From an uncultured Phocaeicola sp. (GTDB taxonomy: Bacteria > Bacteroidota > Bacteroidia > Bacteroidales > Bacteroidaceae), in contig CAOYQO010000014.1 in NCBI GenBank assembly GCA_948566455.1, positions 1 to 64,000 of the forward strand: 64,000 nt of DNA. Direction: 5' to 3'. The notes below the pieces were generated by a model. It did not search any database, was not told the origin of the DNA, and saw only the letters and a list, made by a program, of their open reading frames with translations. Shown here one piece after another: positions 8,022 through 17,776 of this stretch. Numbering within the stretch: the stretch's first letter is position 1; each line of letters starts with the position of its first letter. The translations under genes and the position numbers were made by a program.

Positions 8022-10508
8022 ATGAACAAAAAGTTTTTAAGTGCAATCCTGTTCGGAGCCTTAATGGTTTCGTCAACAGGAACATTTGTGTCTTGTAAAG
8101 ACTACGATGATGACATTGACGAGCTGACTTCGCGCGTGGATGGCGTTGAAGGTCAAATCAAAGACCTGGAAGCAAAAATCAATGCTGCCAACTGGATTAC
8201 TTCTGTAACTCCTGCCACAGGCGGTTTCACTGTTGCTTTCAATGACGGTAGCAGCTACACCATTACCAACGGTAAGGACGGTGAAGCAGGTGCTGCAGGT
8301 ACAGAATGGACTATCTCGGAAGATGGTTTTTGGGTATGCAACGGTGAGAAGACTACCGTTAAAGCTGTAGGCCAGGACGGCGCACAGGGTGAACCGGGCA
8401 AGGATGCTCAACCTGAAGTGAAAAAGGAAAACGGCAAGTGGTATTTGTGGAACGGTACAGAATTTGAAGAATTTGCCGGCGCTACTCCTGCAACAAATGT
8501 TCCTTACTACTACGCTGATCCTACTGATCCTAACAACTACGTTATCATGGTTGTTTGTGACAAAGACGGTAAGAATGAAAAATCTGTTCGTCTGCCCTTG
8601 AACGAAGGATTGGCTCAGATTACTGTATTGGAAAACAATTTCAATATTGCTTATAGCATTGCTAAAGAAGGAACAGCATGGCCGAAATGGGAAGGTGGTT
8701 CTAAAGAAAAACCTGCCAAAGGTGAATATATGGTAGGACAATCTACCAGTTCTATTATAGTTCAGATATCCCCGGTTTCTTACGATTAATCAGGAAAAAC
8801 CGTTAAGGCTGTAAACTCTAAAGGTGAAGAACTGCCTATCAAATTAGGAAAAGTAGTTCCTTTTAGTGGAGTATTAAGCAGCAGCAGAGCAGCTTCTACA
8901 ACCGGATTGTATGAAATTCCTGTAGAAGGTATTACTGTTAATGATGAAATAGTTGAATCATACGGCAATAGCAATGCTGTAGCGTCATTGGTTGTTAACG
9001 AAAATGTTTACTCTCCATTCAATGGTGATTTTAATTTTAGTTTGGTGGATGCCCAAGATGTTAATATTCCATTCGGTAAATACCAGATTAATGAGCAAGG
9101 TGATACTTATCTCACATCATACGTGGATGCTAAGCCAGGTGAATCTGTAACAATTGTCCCTGAAAAAAAATGGGCAGGTCAACTATTCGATTCATACATC
9201 ACAATGGCTGATAATGCTCAAGCAAAAGCAGACTCTATCCGTTATGGCGTATCATTCGATGGTATGACTATCAATCTTAATGACAAGGCTGCAGGAAATG
9301 TTTACTTTACAGTTCATTATATGAATGTTTTCGGTAAGGTTAAATCTGACAATGTAACCTTGAACTTTAATGAAAAAACTCCTGATGCAGAAGAAATTAC
9401 TTCTATCGTAAGCAAGAAGCATGTTGTAACAGAAGTGACTGAAACTGCTGAACAAGCATTTATCTCTGACTTAAAGCCCTACTTCGATGCCATGGGTGCA
9501 GACAAACGTGTCGTTTGGAATGCTGAATATCAAGAAATGGTACTTGAACCCCAAGTAGAATGGGTATATGAAAATGCTGAAACAGGCAAGATAGAAACTG
9601 AAAATCTAACCGATCTTGTTAAGAATATCGCTACTGTTGACTCTGAAGGTAAAACAACAACTGAAGCAGCCCAAATAGCAGGTATCAAAGTTAACTTCAA
9701 CACAAATTACGGTAGTCAATTAGCCAAAATCATTGAAAATGGTGGTGAGTTTACAGCTAAGGTAAATGTTGTTGCAGCTGTTAAAATTGGAACACTCAAT
9801 TATTTCAGAACAATTGCTGTTATTAACTTGCCGTTCACTATTGAAAAGCCAAGCGATGCAACATTGGCAGCAGCTTATACATTTAACCCGTCATACTATT
9901 TGAATAAGATTGTAACAGTTTATGCTAGTGAAATCACTAAAGCCAACATTTTCTCTGCTGGAACTGTAAGTGGATACAAAGCTATTGAAGATGATGCTGA
10001 CAAGATTGCTGTTAGTGACAACGGTACTATCACATTAACTGAAAAAGGGGAAACTAACAAGGCTTATACGTTAACAGGTGGTAAGGTTACCTATGCAGGC
10101 GTACAGTTCCCGATTGCTGACTTCAAAGTTATGTTTGCTGAAAGCAAAAACTATACAACAGTTATGCCTGCTGGTATTTCTATCATCTCTGGTAGTGGTA
10201 ACATAGTAACTGTGAAATATGGTAAAGCTGCTGATAAGAATGACAAGAACATCTATTACCGTGTAGATAACATTTCTGGAACACAAGATGATATTCAAAA
10301 TGTAGTTTGCGAAGTCGAAGCTAAATATACCCAATATTTGACAGCAAATATAAACGGTAAAGATATTAAACTTACAGCAAATGCTGGTGATGCAAACAAA
10401 GTATCTGTAGCAACCCCAGTCAAAGTGAAATTGACTATCACTACTTCAACAAATGAAAAAGTAGAAGACACCATTACTGTAAACCTGACTCCCTATCCGG
10501 CACAGTAA
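8022..10508 (+). pseudogene. S-layer-like surface lipoprotein, broken by an in-frame stop
   Basis: One reading frame of 829 codons is interrupted by TAA at 8787-8789. The 255-residue front part starts with a lipoprotein signal ending in GTFVSC, then KDYDDDIDELTSRVDGVEGQI (short coiled coil) and Gly-rich collagen-like turns NGKDGEAGAAG and DGAQGEPGKDAQ. The remaining 573 codons continue in the same frame (SGKTVKAVNSKGEELP and onward) as a beta-rich region to 10508. The N-terminus resembles the phase-variable S-layer protein BT1927 of B. thetaiotaomicron. A single base change, for example TTA to TAA, would explain the break. A TTG at 8907 could be read as a restart but has no support. No -7 box is seen at 7950-8021, so expression probably depends on the promoter upstream of the AraC-type gene. 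Confidence 0.75.
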
Positions 10509-10569
10509 TCAAAGTCTAAACACACAGAGATAAGGATTTAATATCCTCCTCTCTGTAGAACTACTCCCA

Positions 10570-10625
10570 AGCAGAGAGAGAATTATTTTGAGTTATTCAA
10601 CTCTCATTCTCTCTCTGCTTTTTTA
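10570..10625 (+). terminator. Terminator of the S-layer-like gene
   Basis: A perfect 14-bp stem (10570-10583 with 10606-10619) runs into a T-rich tail. It lies 61 bases after the stop codon at 10508. Confidence 0.85.
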
Positions 10626-10647
10626 TTTATGCCAAACAATCAGTACT

Positions 10648-11440
10648 ATGTCCAATAATTTTTATCAGGCATTCAATAGCATCAGCGATTCGATGACAAA
10701 AACCGTTCCTAAAGAAATCAAAATGACAAATGAGGTCGTATTTACAGAATCCACTCCATTGATTTCCAAAGATATTTATCGCACCTACCGACATTGCCGC
10801 AATATTGAAATAAGCCACCTATGGCAATACTCTATCTCTCCTATTACATTTATAGTATTTTGTCTTTCAGCCTATGGTTATCTACCTGTATAGATATGCT
10901 ATCAATGTTACTATTTTCTACCAAAACATCTCCGAAGATACGCTGAACACTTATTGGAAGTTTACTAGTTGTGGTGCTATTTTTATCTCTCACATAGGTA
11001 CTGTACTCTCTGTTTTATGAATTTAATGGTCGAAGATTCAAAGACATGGTTTGAAATTTATGAAGTTGCCATTGCTGTTTATGAAGAAAATGACAAGTAC
11101 CTGAACAAAATAGAAAATAATAATAACGAGGACAAAATAGGTGCTTTCCAATTTCAACAATTAGAAAGTTTCGAGACCAAGTTAACTGAAAAGATATTCG
11201 ACTTGCCTATCCTCAATGTCCAAGGCGGGACTTATCCATCTTCTAAAATCAATTGTGTTATTGGACAAGTAATGCTATCCGTTTGGGGAACAATTACATT
11301 TTGCCACATTTAGAATAAATACGACCAAACTCCCAAGGTTAGAGCTAATACTTACTGAAGCACGGAATAACAGTGAATACACTTATATTACATTTGCTGG
11401 TATTATTGTAATCATATCTCTACAAGTTCATCACTTCCTG
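10648..11440 (+). pseudogene. Frameshifted membrane-protein gene (RipA-like octameric family, tentative)
   Basis: Consecutive pieces of one protein appear in different frames. From 10648: TYRHCRNIEISHLWQYS plus a hydrophobic stretch ending in SAYGYL. From about 10874, one frame on: YRYAINVTIF and a second hydrophobic stretch to a stop at 11020. From about 11021, back in the first frame: VEDSKTWFEIYEVAIAVYEE to SSKINCVIGQVMLSVWG. From about 11311: LELILTEARNNSEY and a last hydrophobic stretch. The order R..EI..LWQ.S, GYG, SK.W.E.YE.AI and S.KIN..IG matches what I remember of RipA-family octameric membrane proteins. At least three frameshifts make it a pseudogene. Its tail overlaps the end of the convergent susR gene. 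Confidence 0.5.
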
Positions 11441-13015
11441 TTCAAAAGTTTCCTTGTTTCCTATCGCCTTATTACGCATCTTGCTGCGATAATTATAAAT
11501 CGTTGCCAAAGAATACCCCAAGAAATGGGCAATCCGATTACTATCAGTCACTCCCAGACGGATCAAAGCAAATATACGCAATTCCGTAGTCAGCAACTCG
11601 CCCGGTTTGGGATATATTCTTCCTTCCTCTACCAATAACTCATTAAAAGAAGTAATGAAATGAGGAAATAACTCCAGGAAAGACTTATCAAACTCATTAT
11701 AAAAATCCTTCCGTTCATCTCGTATGAACTGCTCGGATTTAATCGCTTTAAACAAATCGTCTATACGGGAGGCCATTGCCAGTTTCGCCAAAGAACGACG
11801 ATAAAACTCCAACTTGTCCAGATAAATCACACATCTGTCCAAATAACGGGCAATGTATACTTCCTTGATCTTCCCCGTCTGTGCCAACTCAGCATTTACT
11901 TCCTGCATCTGCTGATTAGCCAGACTCAGATTACGGCGCATCACTGATAATTTCTTCATCCATCGGTACAGATAAAAAATAGCAGCAAGCAAAAATAAAG
12001 AAAGCAAACTGACACTGATTAAAAGAGTACGGGAAATCTGCCTCTCTTTTTCTTCTTTCAATTTATATGCTTTATCAATAATAGGAAAGAACTGCGTTAC
12101 CTCAATAAACCGCAAACGGGCATTACAAGCTACCGCATCCTCCATTGAACAATTCAAATACTTATAAGCACGATCCAAATCACCTACCTCATACATCAGT
12201 TGAGCCAATTTCTGTAAGGATGCATATTCACGAATAGACGATTTCAAATCTGTAATAGCGGTCAAGGCCAGATAATAAATTTCTTTCTGAATATCTCCCC
12301 GCATATCGTAAGCCTCGGATAAAGTATAATAAATATACCCTTTTTGCCGTTCATCCGGCGTTTCTTTCAATAGGTCCGACAATATAACCAAAGCAGAATC
12401 CACCCTGCCATTAATAATCTTTTTCTCGGCCCATACAATGCTCCTGTCCACACAAGGATCAGTAGCAATAAGAATAGAATCCCTGTAAGCATCGGTCTTT
12501 TTCAAATATTTCACTTTTTCGGCATCATTGGTGGTATAATCGGCCACCCAACCATAATAAGCCCGATAGGTCCGGTAATAATAAGCCAAAGTCTCCCGTT
12601 CCAATTCCAACGGGTCTACCCGCTCCAATTGTTCCAAAGCCTCGTTATACATTCCCATCACCCCCATCACCTCGGCACGGTTAATGACAATCTCATTCTT
12701 TAACTCCGGATGATTCAACAGAGGCAACAAATTCATTTTTCCATTAATATAATACAATGCGGAATCAGCTTGATAATGCAGATAAGCGTTAAACAAAGAA
12801 CCGCAAAGTTCATATTTCTCCCTATTATCTTTAGAACGGTGAAGACGTTGCTTTAAATCCACAATCTCTTTTTCCTTCTGTACATGACAAGCGGTCTTAT
12901 TATCTATGACCCGATCCAACCTTTTCAACACTTCTTCATTGCTGTTTTTATCAGCAAACAAAGGAGTTGTCAAAGTCAACAAAAACAATATAAAGAAATA
13001 GGTTACATTCTTCAT
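11420..13015 (-). CDS. susR: SusR-like starch regulator
   Basis: Activator of the starch locus, expected to sit in the inner membrane. It has a signal-like N-terminus (residues 1-21), a periplasmic TPR-like alpha-helical region (about 25-310), one membrane segment (about 328-351, LLISVSLLSLFLLAAIFYLY), a coiled-coil linker, and a C-terminal DNA-binding region ending in LRIFALIRLGVTDSNRIAHFLGYSLATIYNYRSKMRNKA (read in two parts). This DUF6377-type build and the 531-residue length fit B. thetaiotaomicron SusR, which responds to maltose and longer malto-oligosaccharides. It is divergent from susA, with a 253-base shared control region. Confidence 0.88.
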   Translation of the reverse strand: MKNVTYFFILFLLTLTTPLFADKNSNEEVLKRLDRVIDNKTACHVQKEKEIVDLKQRLHRSKDNREKYELCGSLFNAYLHYQADSALYYINGKMNLLPLLNHPELKNEIVINRAEVMGVMGMYNEALEQLERVDPLELERETLAYYYRTYRAYYGWVADYTTNDAEKVKYLKKTDAYRDSILIATDPCVDRSIVWAEKKIINGRVDSALVILSDLLKETPDERQKGYIYYTLSEAYDMRGDIQKEIYYLALTAITDLKSSIREYASLQKLAQLMYEVGDLDRAYKYLNCSMEDAVACNARLRFIEVTQFFPIIDKAYKLKEEKERQISRTLLISVSLLSLFLLAAIFYLYRWMKKLSVMRRNLSLANQQMQEVNAELAQTGKIKEVYIARYLDRCVIYLDKLEFYRRSLAKLAMASRIDDLFKAIKSEQFIRDERKDFYNEFDKSFLELFPHFITSFNELLVEEGRIYPKPGELLTTELRIFALIRLGVTDSNRIAHFLGYSLATIYNYRSKMRNKAIGNKETFEQEVMNL

Positions 13016-13027
13016 CTTATATACTTA

Positions 13028-13161
13028 TTATAGATTCACAAATATATAAATATAAGTAATTAGAATAAAGTTTTTCAACGAAAATATTTTCATTGACGTT
13101 TATATTTTCAGCAATACAGCAAAGACAAATGCGCCTAATTATCAATAAGTTGAATCTATAA
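13028..13161. repeat. Separated inverted repeat in the susR/susA control region
   Basis: TTATAGATTCA (13028-13038) and TGAATCTATAA (13151-13161) are exact reverse complements 112 bases apart. The first abuts the susR -7 box and the second lies just before the candidate SusR element of susA, so the pair could be two half-sites of a looping control complex. Confidence 0.4.
13039..13046 (-). promoter_or_regulatory. Promoter -7 box of susR
   Basis: On the minus strand this reads TATATTTG, an exact TAnnTTTG, 24 bases before the susR start codon. Confidence 0.55.
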
Positions 13162-13163
13162 AA

Positions 13164-13181
13164 CATTTATATTTTTATTCT
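13164..13181 (+). promoter_or_regulatory. Candidate SusR binding element of susA
   Basis: CATTTATATTTTTATTCT is repeated without change upstream of susC (17530-17547). In both places it begins exactly 46 bases before the first base of an identical -7 box, as expected for an activator site shared by co-regulated promoters. Confidence 0.65.
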
Positions 13182-13209
13182 AGTACTCAAATCTCAGCTA
13201 TTCCACTCC

Positions 13210-13217
13210 TACATTTG
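13210..13217 (+). promoter_or_regulatory. Promoter -7 box of susA
   Basis: TACATTTG matches TAnnTTTG, 52 bases before the susA start codon. Confidence 0.7.
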
Positions 13218-13268
13218 CAACATCCAAATGAAATGAAATGAAGATATAAACACTAATTTCTATATATT

Positions 13269-15119
13269 ATGAAAAGAACATTCGCACTTATGGCATTACT
13301 CGCGTTATTCGGTTTGCAACACACAGTGTCCGCAGCCATAATTAAAAAAGTAGCCCCAACCTTCTGGTGGGCGGATATGAAGAATCCCGAACTACAGATC
13401 CTACTGTATGGCGACAATATTTCCTCCAGTGATGTAAGCATCTCTTCTAAAGACATTCTTCTGAAAGATGTTGTGAAACAAGAAAATCCCAATTACTTAA
13501 TCTTATATATGGATTTATCGGAAGCTACTCCGCAGACTTTTCATATTACACTGAAACAAGGTAAAAAGCAAACTGTTGTGCCATATGAAATAAAACAGCG
13601 TAAGGCAGATGCTTCCAACGTGGAAGGCTTCAACTCGGGTGACGTATTATATCTGATTATGCCAGACCGCTTCGCCAACGGAAATCCCTCGAACGATGTC
13701 GTACCGGAAATGTTGGAAGCAAAGGTAGACCGTAACGATCCGTTCGCCCGTCACGGGGGCGACCTCGCAGGTATTGAAAATAATCTGGATTATCTCTCCA
13801 ACTTGGGAGTTACGGCAATCTGGCTGAACCCCATACAGGAAAATGACATGAAAGAAGGATCCTATCATGGCTATGCCATTACCGATTATTATCAAGTAGA
13901 CCGCAGATTAGGTAGCAATGAAGAATTCTGCAAGCTGGTAGAACAAGCACACAGCAAAGGAATGAAAGTTGTTATGGACATGATTTTCAACCATTGTGGC
14001 AGCGAAAACTATCTTTTCAAAGATATGCCTTCCAAAGACTGGTTCAATTTTAAAGGAAACTACACACAAACTTCTTATAAAACAGCGAGTGTACAGGATA
14101 TCCACGCTTCTGATTATGAACGCAAGATAGCCGTAGACGGATGGTTTACAGAATCAATGCCCGACTTGAACCAACGCAACCGCCATGTAGCCCGCTATTT
14201 GATCCAAAGCAGTATCTGGTGGATAGAATATGCAGGGATTAACGGCATCCGTCAAGACACACATCCTTACGCAGATTTCGACATGATGTCAGAATGGTGT
14301 AAAGCCGTGACCGATGAGTACCCTGATTTCAACATAGTAGGTGAAACTTGGTTGAACAGTAATGTGCTGGTTTCTTTCTGGCAGAAAGACAGCAGACTGG
14401 CTGCTCCCAGAAACTCCAATCTCCGTACCGTGATGGATTTCCCGCTGATGGAACAAATGAACAAAGCCTTTGACGAAGAAACAACTGACTGGAACGGCGG
14501 ATTATATCGTCTTTACGATTATCTTACTCAGGATTTGGTATATGCAGATCCGATGAATCTGCTCGTTTTCCTTGATAACCATGATACTTCACGCTTTTAT
14601 TTAAATGAAGAAGCCACGCAAAATATTGACCGCTACAAACAAGCACTTGTATTCCTGCTGACCACACGTGGCATTCCCCAGATTTATTATGGGACAGAAA
14701 TTCTGATGGCTGCAGATAAAGCCAATGGCGACGGTCTGTTACGTTGTGATTTCCCCGGAGGTTGGAAAAATGACCCACGCAACTGTTTCAATGAGGCTAA
14801 CCGTACTCCGCAGCAAAATGAAGCCTTTACTTATATGCAGAAATTACTCCAATGGAGAAAAGGGAATGAAGTCATAGCCAAAGGCAGATTGAAACACTTC
14901 GCTCCCAACAAAGGGATTTACGTTTATGAACGAAAATACGGAAACAAATCGATAACGGTTCTCATGAATGGAACAGACAAAACGCAAACCATAAACCTGA
15001 CTCCATACAAAGAAGTACTTCCAACAACATCAGCCCATGATGTTTTAACGGATCAAAATATCGACTTGAATAAAAACCTAACACTTCCGGGGCGTGAAAT
15101 GCTAGTTTTAGAATTTTAA
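13269..15119 (+). CDS. susA: Periplasmic neopullulanase (GH13)
   Basis: Cleaves alpha-1,4 bonds of malto-oligosaccharides, pullulan and cyclodextrins in the periplasm. Residues 1-22 are a signal peptide ending in TVSA. An N-terminal cyclomaltodextrinase-type beta domain (about 25-115) precedes the GH13 barrel, which opens with GDVLYLIMPDRFANG. Catalytic residues are nucleophile D330 (NGIRQDTHPY), acid/base E359 (VGETW) and D439 (LDNHDTSRF). The 616-residue length fits SusA of B. thetaiotaomicron. It is the first gene of the susA-susB pair and has its own promoter and the candidate SusR element. Confidence 0.94.
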   Translation: MKRTFALMALLALFGLQHTVSAAIIKKVAPTFWWADMKNPELQILLYGDNISSSDVSISSKDILLKDVVKQENPNYLILYMDLSEATPQTFHITLKQGKKQTVVPYEIKQRKADASNVEGFNSGDVLYLIMPDRFANGNPSNDVVPEMLEAKVDRNDPFARHGGDLAGIENNLDYLSNLGVTAIWLNPIQENDMKEGSYHGYAITDYYQVDRRLGSNEEFCKLVEQAHSKGMKVVMDMIFNHCGSENYLFKDMPSKDWFNFKGNYTQTSYKTASVQDIHASDYERKIAVDGWFTESMPDLNQRNRHVARYLIQSSIWWIEYAGINGIRQDTHPYADFDMMSEWCKAVTDEYPDFNIVGETWLNSNVLVSFWQKDSRLAAPRNSNLRTVMDFPLMEQMNKAFDEETTDWNGGLYRLYDYLTQDLVYADPMNLLVFLDNHDTSRFYLNEEATQNIDRYKQALVFLLTTRGIPQIYYGTEILMAADKANGDGLLRCDFPGGWKNDPRNCFNEANRTPQQNEAFTYMQKLLQWRKGNEVIAKGRLKHFAPNKGIYVYERKYGNKSITVLMNGTDKTQTINLTPYKEVLPTTSAHDVLTDQNIDLNKNLTLPGREMLVLEF

Positions 15120-15160
15120 AACAACCAGTAAAAGCTTATAATTTAATACCAGTACATATT

Positions 15161-17377
15161 ATGAATTTAAAAAAGAATCTTTCACTTATCGCATTTCTCT
15201 GTATCTCATTCATTGCAAATGCACAACAAAAACTGAACTCTCCGGATGGTAATCTGGAGATGACATTTACTCTAGATGGTCAGGGCACTCCCACGTATGA
15301 ACTGACCTATAAACAAAAGGAAGTTATCAAACCCAGTAAATTGGGGTTGGAATTAAAAAAAGAAGACGCAAACGCCAAAACCGACTTCGAATGGACTGAT
15401 AAAAAAGACATAGACAAACTGGACATCAAGACAAACCTTTATAACGGTTTCGAGATAAAGGATGTCCGGACATCTACCAACGATGAAACATGGCAGCCGG
15501 TATGGGGAGAAGAAAAAGAAATCCGTAACCATTATAATGAATTGGCGGTCACATTGAACCAGCCTGCCAATGACAGATTTATAATCATCCGTTTCCGCCT
15601 GTTCAACGACGGTCTGGGTTTCCGCTATGAATTTCCGCAGCAGAAGAACTTGAACTATTTCGTGATCAAAGAAGAACATTCACAATTTGCCATGGCAGGT
15701 GACCACACCGCTTACTGGATTCCGGGAGATTATGACACACAGGAATATGACTATACCGTTTCCCGCCTGTCGGAAATCAGAGGATTGTTTTCAAAGGCTT
15801 ATACGGAGAACTCCTCGCAAACCGCATTCAGCCCCACCGGTGTACAAACTGCCCTGATGATGAAAACAGACGACGGTCTGTACATCAATCTGCACGAAGC
15901 AGCTTTGATAGACTATGCCTGCATGCACCTCAACCTGGATGACAAGAACATGATTTTCGAATCATGGCTGACTCCGGACGCACAAGGTGACAAAGGATAT
16001 ATGCAGACTCCCTGCACTTCACCATGGCGTACCGTCATCGTTAGTGATGATGCCCGCAACATTCTTGCCTCACGCATTACGTTAAACCTGAACGAACCTT
16101 GCAAAATAGCAGACACTTCCTGGATCAAGCCTGTGAAATACATCGGCGTATGGTGGGATATGATTACGGGAAAAGGCTCATGGGCTTACACGGACGACTT
16201 ATCCAGTGTAAAACTGGGTGAAACAGATTACAACAAAACAAAACCTAACGGCAAACACTCTGCCAACACTGCCAACGTAAAACGTTACATTGATTTTGCA
16301 GCAGAGCATGGATTCGACCAAGTATTGGTAGAAGGCTGGAATGAAGGTTGGGAAGACTGGTTCGGAAAAAGCAAAGATTATGTGTTTGATTTTGTAACTC
16401 CCTATCCCGACTTCAATGTGAAAGAACTTCAAAGCTACGCTGCAAGCAAAGGCGTAAAACTGATGATGCATCATGAAACTTCGGCTTCTGTACGTAACTA
16501 TGAACGCCACATGGACCAGGCATACCAATTCATGGTAGACAACGGATATAATTCTGTAAAAAGTGGCTATGTAGGCAACATTATTCCACGTGGCGAACAC
16601 CACTATGGACAATGGATGGATAACCACTATCTGTATGCGGTGAAAAAAGCAGCGGACTACAAAATCATGGTAAACGCCCACGAAGCTGTACGCCCTACCG
16701 GAATATGCCGCACCTATCCCAACCTGATCGGTAACGAATCGGCACGCGGAACTGAATATGAATCATTTGGCGGTAACAACGTAAACCATACTACCATCTT
16801 GCCTTTCACACGATTAATAGGTGGTCCGATGGACTACACTCCGGGTATCTTTGAAACCCACTGTAACAAAATGAATCCTACCAACAATTCACAGGTACGT
16901 TCTACTTTGGCACGCCAACTGGCCCTGTATGTAACAATGTACAGCCCATTACAAATGGCTGCCGACATACCTGAAAACTATGAACGCTTCATGGATGCCT
17001 TCCAATTCATAAAAGATGTAGCCATTGACTGGGATGAAACCAAATATCTGGAAGCCGAACCGGGAGACTATATTACCATTGCCCGCAAAGCTAAAGGAAC
17101 CAACGACTGGTATATCGGCTGTACGGCAGACGAGAACGGTCATTCTTCAAAACTGATATTTGATTTCCTTGATCCGGACAAAAAATACATCGCAACTGTA
17201 TATGCAGACGCAAAAGATGCCGACTGGAAAGATAATCCACAGGCATATACCATCCGTAAAGGCATTGTGACCAACAAAAGCAAACTGAACTTACACGCAG
17301 CAAGCGGTGGTGGTTATGCAATCAGCATTAAAGAGGTAAAAGATAAAGCAGAATTAAAAGGCATCAAGAGGTTATAG
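15161..17377 (+). CDS. susB: Alpha-glucosidase (GH97)
   Basis: Inverting exo-alpha-glucosidase that releases glucose from malto-oligosaccharides in the periplasm, calcium dependent in this family. It has a signal peptide ending in IANA (residues 1-21), an N-terminal beta-supersandwich (about 25-300), a catalytic TIM barrel around VEGWNEGWEDWFG, MMHHETSASVRNYE and VNAHEAVRPTG, and a small C-terminal beta domain. The 738-residue length equals that of B. thetaiotaomicron SusB as I remember it. It starts 41 bases after susA with no promoter between them. Confidence 0.95.
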   Translation: MNLKKNLSLIAFLCISFIANAQQKLNSPDGNLEMTFTLDGQGTPTYELTYKQKEVIKPSKLGLELKKEDANAKTDFEWTDKKDIDKLDIKTNLYNGFEIKDVRTSTNDETWQPVWGEEKEIRNHYNELAVTLNQPANDRFIIIRFRLFNDGLGFRYEFPQQKNLNYFVIKEEHSQFAMAGDHTAYWIPGDYDTQEYDYTVSRLSEIRGLFSKAYTENSSQTAFSPTGVQTALMMKTDDGLYINLHEAALIDYACMHLNLDDKNMIFESWLTPDAQGDKGYMQTPCTSPWRTVIVSDDARNILASRITLNLNEPCKIADTSWIKPVKYIGVWWDMITGKGSWAYTDDLSSVKLGETDYNKTKPNGKHSANTANVKRYIDFAAEHGFDQVLVEGWNEGWEDWFGKSKDYVFDFVTPYPDFNVKELQSYAASKGVKLMMHHETSASVRNYERHMDQAYQFMVDNGYNSVKSGYVGNIIPRGEHHYGQWMDNHYLYAVKKAADYKIMVNAHEAVRPTGICRTYPNLIGNESARGTEYESFGGNNVNHTTILPFTRLIGGPMDYTPGIFETHCNKMNPTNNSQVRSTLARQLALYVTMYSPLQMAADIPENYERFMDAFQFIKDVAIDWDETKYLEAEPGDYITIARKAKGTNDWYIGCTADENGHSSKLIFDFLDPDKKYIATVYADAKDADWKDNPQAYTIRKGIVTNKSKLNLHAASGGGYAISIKEVKDKAELKGIKRL

Positions 17378-17529
17378 AAAGTGATCTTTTGACAAACAGT
17401 TAACATTAATCCTCATAAAATGTAGCCGAATGAGCCTTGAACAGTTCACATATAGTTATATTTTTAAGATAAGCCAACCAGTATATTATACTATGAATCA
17501 ATTATATATGATTTGCACTAGCACTAAAT

Positions 17530-17547
17530 CATTTATATTTTTATTCT
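17530..17547 (+). promoter_or_regulatory. Candidate SusR binding element of susC
   Basis: Exact 18-base copy of the element ahead of susA, 46 bases (start to start) before the susC -7 box. Confidence 0.65.
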
Positions 17548-17575
17548 TATCTCAAAAATCGCTTTATAAGACCGC

Positions 17576-17583
17576 TACATTTG
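17576..17583 (+). promoter_or_regulatory. Promoter -7 box of susC
   Basis: TACATTTG is identical to the susA -7 box. In both promoters it is flanked by CC or CG and CTACATTTG, then AACA after one further base. Confidence 0.7.
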
Positions 17584-17776
17584 TAACAAACAAAACAAAA
17601 AGTAAGTGAGGATGATGGTTAGCTAAAGCAGCCGCCAATCATTCTAAAAGGTAAAAACATACATTATAACAGAGATTGATTAGAAAATCAGGTTGTTTGG
17701 GAAAACAGTTTTCAATAGGTATTTTTTAACTGAGAATATAAACTTGAAATAATTATTTAACTTTAAATTTAAAGAC

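Larger units (their letters stand above)
17378..17776 (+). promoter_or_regulatory. susB-susC intergenic control region and long susC leader
   Basis: This 399-base gap holds the candidate SusR element (17530-17547), the susC -7 box (17576-17583) and an untranslated leader of roughly 190 bases. The leader ends in the palindrome CTTTAAATTTAAAG (17761-17774), two bases before the susC ATG. I see no gene or terminator in it. Confidence 0.6.

Noticed and set aside
8907..10508. A separate 533-residue gene starting at TTG 8907
   Set aside because: It is in the same frame as 8022-8789 and simply continues that protein after the stop codon; the TTG encodes an internal Leu of the sequence TGLYEIPVEG.
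10588..10893. A 101-residue gene starting at 10588
   Set aside because: The start lies inside the terminator hairpin of the upstream gene. The later part (from 10648) is better read as the first fragment of a frameshifted gene.
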